Shown piece by piece: positions 61,411 to 64,000 of a stretch of DNA of 64,000 bases (position 1 is its first letter; each line of letters starts with the position of its first letter). Location: the NCBI GenBank assembly GCA_913776255.1, contig CAJYLV010000016.1, forward strand, positions 1 to 64,000, given 5' to 3'. Origin of the DNA: an uncultured Sphingomonas sp. (GTDB lineage Bacteria > Pseudomonadota > Alphaproteobacteria > Sphingomonadales > Sphingomonadaceae). The notes beneath the pieces were generated by a model. The model saw nothing but the letters and a program-made list of their open reading frames with translations, was not told the origin of the DNA and did not search any database. A program made the translations under genes and the position numbers.

Positions 61411-61805
61411 ACGATAGGGCGCGGCCGACCGCCCGATGGGGTCGGCGGCGCGGATGATGATGATGTCTGCTGCGGTTCGCGACGCCGCCCGCTCCATCGA
61501 GCGGGGAAGGCCGACCGCGACCGTGCCGCCGCCGGCACGGGCCGGGCGGAACAGCGATCGGGCGGAATGCGGCATTGCGAACGTCAACCTGATGACCCCG
61601 GGGCCGGCACGTCGCCGGGCGGGGGGTGGCACCGAAAGCTGCGTCGCGCGACCTTCGCGCAACATTTTCGGTCATCGCGACACGTAGCATCGCTTCGTCG
61701 CCGCTTCAACCGGGTCGTTTTTATGATTCGAATGCGTTAACCATCCGGGAAGGCTGACGGGTTAGCGCTACGATCACGATGGCGCGCGAACATGGGAAAG
61801 GGGCG
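61411..61805. other. Divergent intergenic region between rne and the amidase gene
   Basis: About 395 bases without a convincing gene. It holds several GC-rich dyads (for example GCCGCCGCCGGCACGG near 61527) and becomes AT-richer at 61700-61745 (GTCGTTTTTATGATTCGAATG), where the amidase promoter probably lies. GTTAGCGCTA at 61761-61770 resembles the xyl operator core. A long rne leader is likely. Confidence 0.5.
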
Positions 61806-62684
61806 ATGGCAGGCAAAGCGGGAGCGACGATCGCGGCGATGCTGCTGGCGCTGGCCGCGCCGACGGCGGGCGGCGATCCGCAGCTCGACTTCCTGCCGTG
61901 GAAGTCGCGCCGCGAGGCGGCGCCGCGCACGGTGACGGTGCGCGTGCCGCCACCCGCGCGCGGGGTGCGGCTGCCGCGGATCGCCGGCGCGGCCGGGCGT
62001 CCGTTGGTGGTGATCGACGCCGGGCATGGCGGCAACGATCCCGGCGCGGTCAACCCGGTCGCCGGGCTGCGCGAGAAGGACGTGACGCTCAGGATCGCGC
62101 GCGCGATCCGCGACGCTCTGGTCGACAACGGGCGGGTGCGGGTGGCGCTGACGCGTGACGACGACCGTTTCATCATCCTGCGCGAACGGTTCGGGATCGC
62201 GCGGCGGCTGAAGGCGGACCTGTTCATCTCGGTCCATTGCGACAGCGTCGGGACGGGCACGCCGACCGGCGCGACCGCCTATACCCTGTCGGACGTCGCG
62301 TCGGACCGCGAGGCGGCGCGGCTGGCGGCACGCGAGAACCGCGCCGACGTGATCGCCGGGGTGACGCTCGATCGCGATCCCGACGTGTCGTCGATCCTGA
62401 TCGACCTGACGCAGCGCGAGACGATGAACGCCTCGGCCGGGTTCGCGCGGCTGCTGGGACGCGAGGCGCGGCCGCTGATTCCGGTCAAGAGCAATTTCCA
62501 CCGCACCGCCTCGCTGATGGTGCTCAAGGCGCCCGACATGCCGTCGATCCTGTTCGAGACCGGCTATATCTCGACCGCGTCGGACGCGGCGTTTCTCGAC
62601 AGCAAGGAGGGGCGCGAGAAGATCGCCGAGAGCGTGCGGCGCGCGGTGGATGTGTATTTCGCGCGGCGGATGGCGGAGCGGTAG
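61806..62684 (+). CDS. N-acetylmuramoyl-L-alanine amidase, Amidase_3 (AmiC-like)
   Basis: This 292-residue zinc amidase removes stem peptides from glycan strands at division. A signal peptide (about 1-22) precedes an Amidase_3 domain with zinc ligands His74 (VIDAGHGGNDPG), Glu90 (LREKDVTL) and His144 (ISVHCDS), and the catalytic Glu251 (ILFETGYIS). The usual HADA sequence is HCDS. No long AMIN domain is present, so septal targeting must differ from E. coli AmiC. ATG 61806 follows GGGAAAGGGG; ATG 61779 is the alternative. A PBP1a gene lies downstream. Confidence 0.92.
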   Translation: MAGKAGATIAAMLLALAAPTAGGDPQLDFLPWKSRREAAPRTVTVRVPPPARGVRLPRIAGAAGRPLVVIDAGHGGNDPGAVNPVAGLREKDVTLRIARAIRDALVDNGRVRVALTRDDDRFIILRERFGIARRLKADLFISVHCDSVGTGTPTGATAYTLSDVASDREAARLAARENRADVIAGVTLDRDPDVSSILIDLTQRETMNASAGFARLLGREARPLIPVKSNFHRTASLMVLKAPDMPSILFETGYISTASDAAFLDSKEGREKIAESVRRAVDVYFARRMAER

Positions 62685-62700
62685 GGCAGGTTCCGTTTGC

Positions 62701-62815
62701 CTCGAGCAGCCGTCGAGCGAAGTCGAGACGGCGTGTCGAGAGGTGGTTGTATGCGGCGTCTTCTCGACAGGCGGGTTCTCGGCTGCGCTCGAACCCTGCT
62801 CGAAGCGAACGGACG
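62701..62815. repeat. Inverted intergenic repeat, family E
   Basis: The segment has arms CGAGCAGCCGTCGAGCGAAG and a complementary GCTGCGCTCGAACCCTGCTCG further on, with inner GTGTCGAGAGG/TTCTCGACAGG. It fills the gap between the amidase and SMR genes (62685-62926). It is a single copy in this window. Confidence 0.6.
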
Positions 62816-62926
62816 TTGCTGGACTTCTTCGCCGCAAACCCCTAACCGACACGCCGCGCACGCCTCTTACGGGTTTCCGGCCGCTGCGCTTCCTCAATCG
62901 AGCCCGCAATCAAGGAGATCCCCGCA

Positions 62927-63247
62927 ATGGCGTGGCTCATCCTCGGCGTCGCCGTGGTCACCGAAATCGTCTGGGCGCTCAGCCTCAAATGGGCCGCCAC
63001 GCAAGGATCGTGGCTGGCGTCGGCGGTTCCGATCACGCTCAGCTTCGTCAACATGGGGCTGCTCGCGATGGCGATGCGCGGTCTGCCGGCGGGCACCGCC
63101 TATGCGGTGTGGACCGGGCTCGGCGCGGTCGGCGTCACGATCTTCGGCGTGTTCCTGTTCGGCGAGAAGCTCGCGCCCGCGCAGATCGGGTTCATCGCGC
63201 TGATCATCGTCGGGGTGGTCGGCACGAAACTGTTCGCCCCCGCCTGA
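62927..63247 (+). CDS. SMR-family exporter, SugE/Gdx-like
   Basis: The 106-residue protein has four membrane helices and works as an antiparallel dimer. The proton/substrate-coupling glutamate is Glu13 in VVTEIVWALSLKW, and GTAYAVWTGLGAVG matches the SugE/Gdx (guanidinium exporter) branch more than EmrE. The ending IIVGVVGTKLF is also typical of that branch. ATG 62927 follows AAGGAGA. No guanidine riboswitch was recognised upstream. Confidence 0.88.
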   Translation: MAWLILGVAVVTEIVWALSLKWAATQGSWLASAVPITLSFVNMGLLAMAMRGLPAGTAYAVWTGLGAVGVTIFGVFLFGEKLAPAQIGFIALIIVGVVGTKLFAPA

Positions 63248-63292
63248 GCGAGTTGCCGTTTGGCGGGCGAGACCGTACACGCCGAAACCGAC

Positions 63293-64000
63293 ATGGCTTC
63301 CGATCCGACCGCTGCCGTGCCTGTTCGGCGTATTTCACCCCGCGCGCTGTGGCGTCGCTGGTGGGTGCGCTGGGGCACCTATCTGCTGGGCCTGCTGGTG
63401 GTGGCGCTCGGCGTTTTCTGGCTGGTGTTCGCGCGCGACCTGCCGTCGGTCGACAAGCTCAAGGCCTATGAGCCGCCACTGCCGACCAACGTGCGCGGCG
63501 CGGACGGCGCGCCGATCTATTCCTATGCGCGCGAACGCCGCGTCGAGCTGGCGTACAACGAATATCCGCCGCTGCTGGTCAAGGCGTTCCTCGCCGCCGA
63601 GGACAAGACCTTCTTCGAGCATCACGGCGTCGACTTCCCCGGGCTGGCGGGCGCGGTGTTCGATTATGCGCGCAAGTTCGGCACCGGGCAGCGCGCGCGC
63701 GGCGGGTCGACGATCACGCAGCAGGTCGCCAAGAACCTGCTGATCGGCAACGAATATTCCCCGACTCGCAAGATCCGCGAGGCGTTGCTGGCGTATAAGA
63801 TCGAGGAGACGCTGACCAAGCCGCAGATCATCGAGCTGTATCTCAACCAGATCTTCCTCGGGCGTAACGCCTACGGCGTAGAGGCGGCGAGCCACGCCTA
63901 TTTCGACAAGGAACTGAACGAGCTGTCGCTGGGGCAGCTCGCCTATCTCGCGATCCTGCCCAAGGGCCCGTCGAACTACGATCCGTTCCGCGACACCGAT
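63293..64000 (+). CDS. mrcA: Penicillin-binding protein 1A, 3' end outside window
   Basis: This bifunctional peptidoglycan glycosyltransferase/transpeptidase starts here; 236 residues are visible. A short cytosolic Arg-rich N terminus is followed by a membrane anchor (about residues 30-50), then the GT51 domain: catalytic glutamate in AAEDKTFFEHHGVD, RGGSTITQQVAKNLL, RKIREALLAYKIE and LYLNQIFLGRNAYGVE. The transpeptidase domain lies beyond base 64000. It shares a wall-synthesis context with the amidase two genes upstream. Confidence 0.94.
   Translation, partial: MASDPTAAVPVRRISPRALWRRWWVRWGTYLLGLLVVALGVFWLVFARDLPSVDKLKAYEPPLPTNVRGADGAPIYSYARERRVELAYNEYPPLLVKAFLAAEDKTFFEHHGVDFPGLAGAVFDYARKFGTGQRARGGSTITQQVAKNLLIGNEYSPTRKIREALLAYKIEETLTKPQIIELYLNQIFLGRNAYGVEAASHAYFDKELNELSLGQLAYLAILPKGPSNYDPFRDTD

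Noticed and set aside
61761..61770. GTTAGCGCTA upstream of the amidase gene, matching the xyl operator core
   Set aside because: The flanks lack the full symmetry of a LacI-type site and the downstream amidase has no link to sugar metabolism; kept only as a note for a genome-wide motif scan.
63248..63292. Possible guanidine riboswitch or small RNA near the SugE-like gene
   Set aside because: Neither this gap nor the 62685-62926 leader shows a recognisable guanidine motif; the leader is filled by a family E inverted repeat.

Overview
The window is a high-GC alphaproteobacterial chromosome segment that looks like Sphingomonas or a close sphingomonad. Supporting signs are the fabG-acpP-fabF-mltG order, a PEPxxWA-type sorting tail, a TonB-receptor-centred glycan locus, a Caulobacter-like xylose operon, an RNase E with an acidic His/Asp insert, and several families of short palindromic intergenic repeats. 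No rRNA, tRNA, phage, insertion sequence or CRISPR array was recognised. Coding density is high and many operons use 4-base ATGA/GTGA/TTGA stop-start overlaps.

Layout. 1-4720: fatty-acid synthesis (fabG partial, acpP, fabF), mltG and a CLC chloride channel. 4722-10284: a catabolic set matching the trans-4-hydroxy-L-proline pathway (deaminase, epimerase, permease, D-amino-acid dehydrogenase, GntR regulator). 10457-18808: TonB receptor, secreted GH2 beta-galactosidase, secreted DPP-IV-like peptidase. 19013-26916: a DUF5695-like secreted protein, divergent from an operon of a beta-L-arabinofuranosidase (DUF1680, GH127/GH146 type), a delta-1-pyrroline-2-carboxylate reductase-like enzyme and a secreted DUF885 metallopeptidase. 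27101-29244: a Gfo/Idh/MocA oxidoreductase with a DUF1080 protein. 29321-34091: DNA repair glycosylase, D,D-carboxypeptidase, single-domain response regulator, GAF protein, GGDEF-EAL protein. 34202-37641: Weimberg xylose genes xylX-xylB-xylE behind a LacI-type operator. 37768-42463: M1 aminopeptidase, kynA, kynU. 42591-47484: marR-nodT-emrA-emrB efflux operon. 47647-53499: M16 protease, small proteins and a DUF3857/transglutaminase protein. 53510-55197: ABC-2 exporter. 55441-58331: PEP-CTERM protein, DsbA-like protein, M48 protease. 58704-64000: rne, amidase, SMR exporter and the start of mrcA.

Main interpretation. The region 4.7-27 kb reads as one functional unit for using plant hydroxyproline-rich glycoproteins (extensins or arabinogalactan proteins): an outer-membrane importer, enzymes that would remove L-arabinofuranose and galactose, secreted peptidases, and a full route from hydroxyproline to alpha-ketoglutarate semialdehyde. 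An identical 10-base sequence, TATCGTATAC, lies in the promoter of the hydroxyproline operon and in that of the arabinofuranosidase operon, which supports shared control, perhaps by the local GntR regulator. The nearby xylose operon also ends at alpha-ketoglutarate semialdehyde, so both inputs need the same dehydrogenase, which is not in the window.
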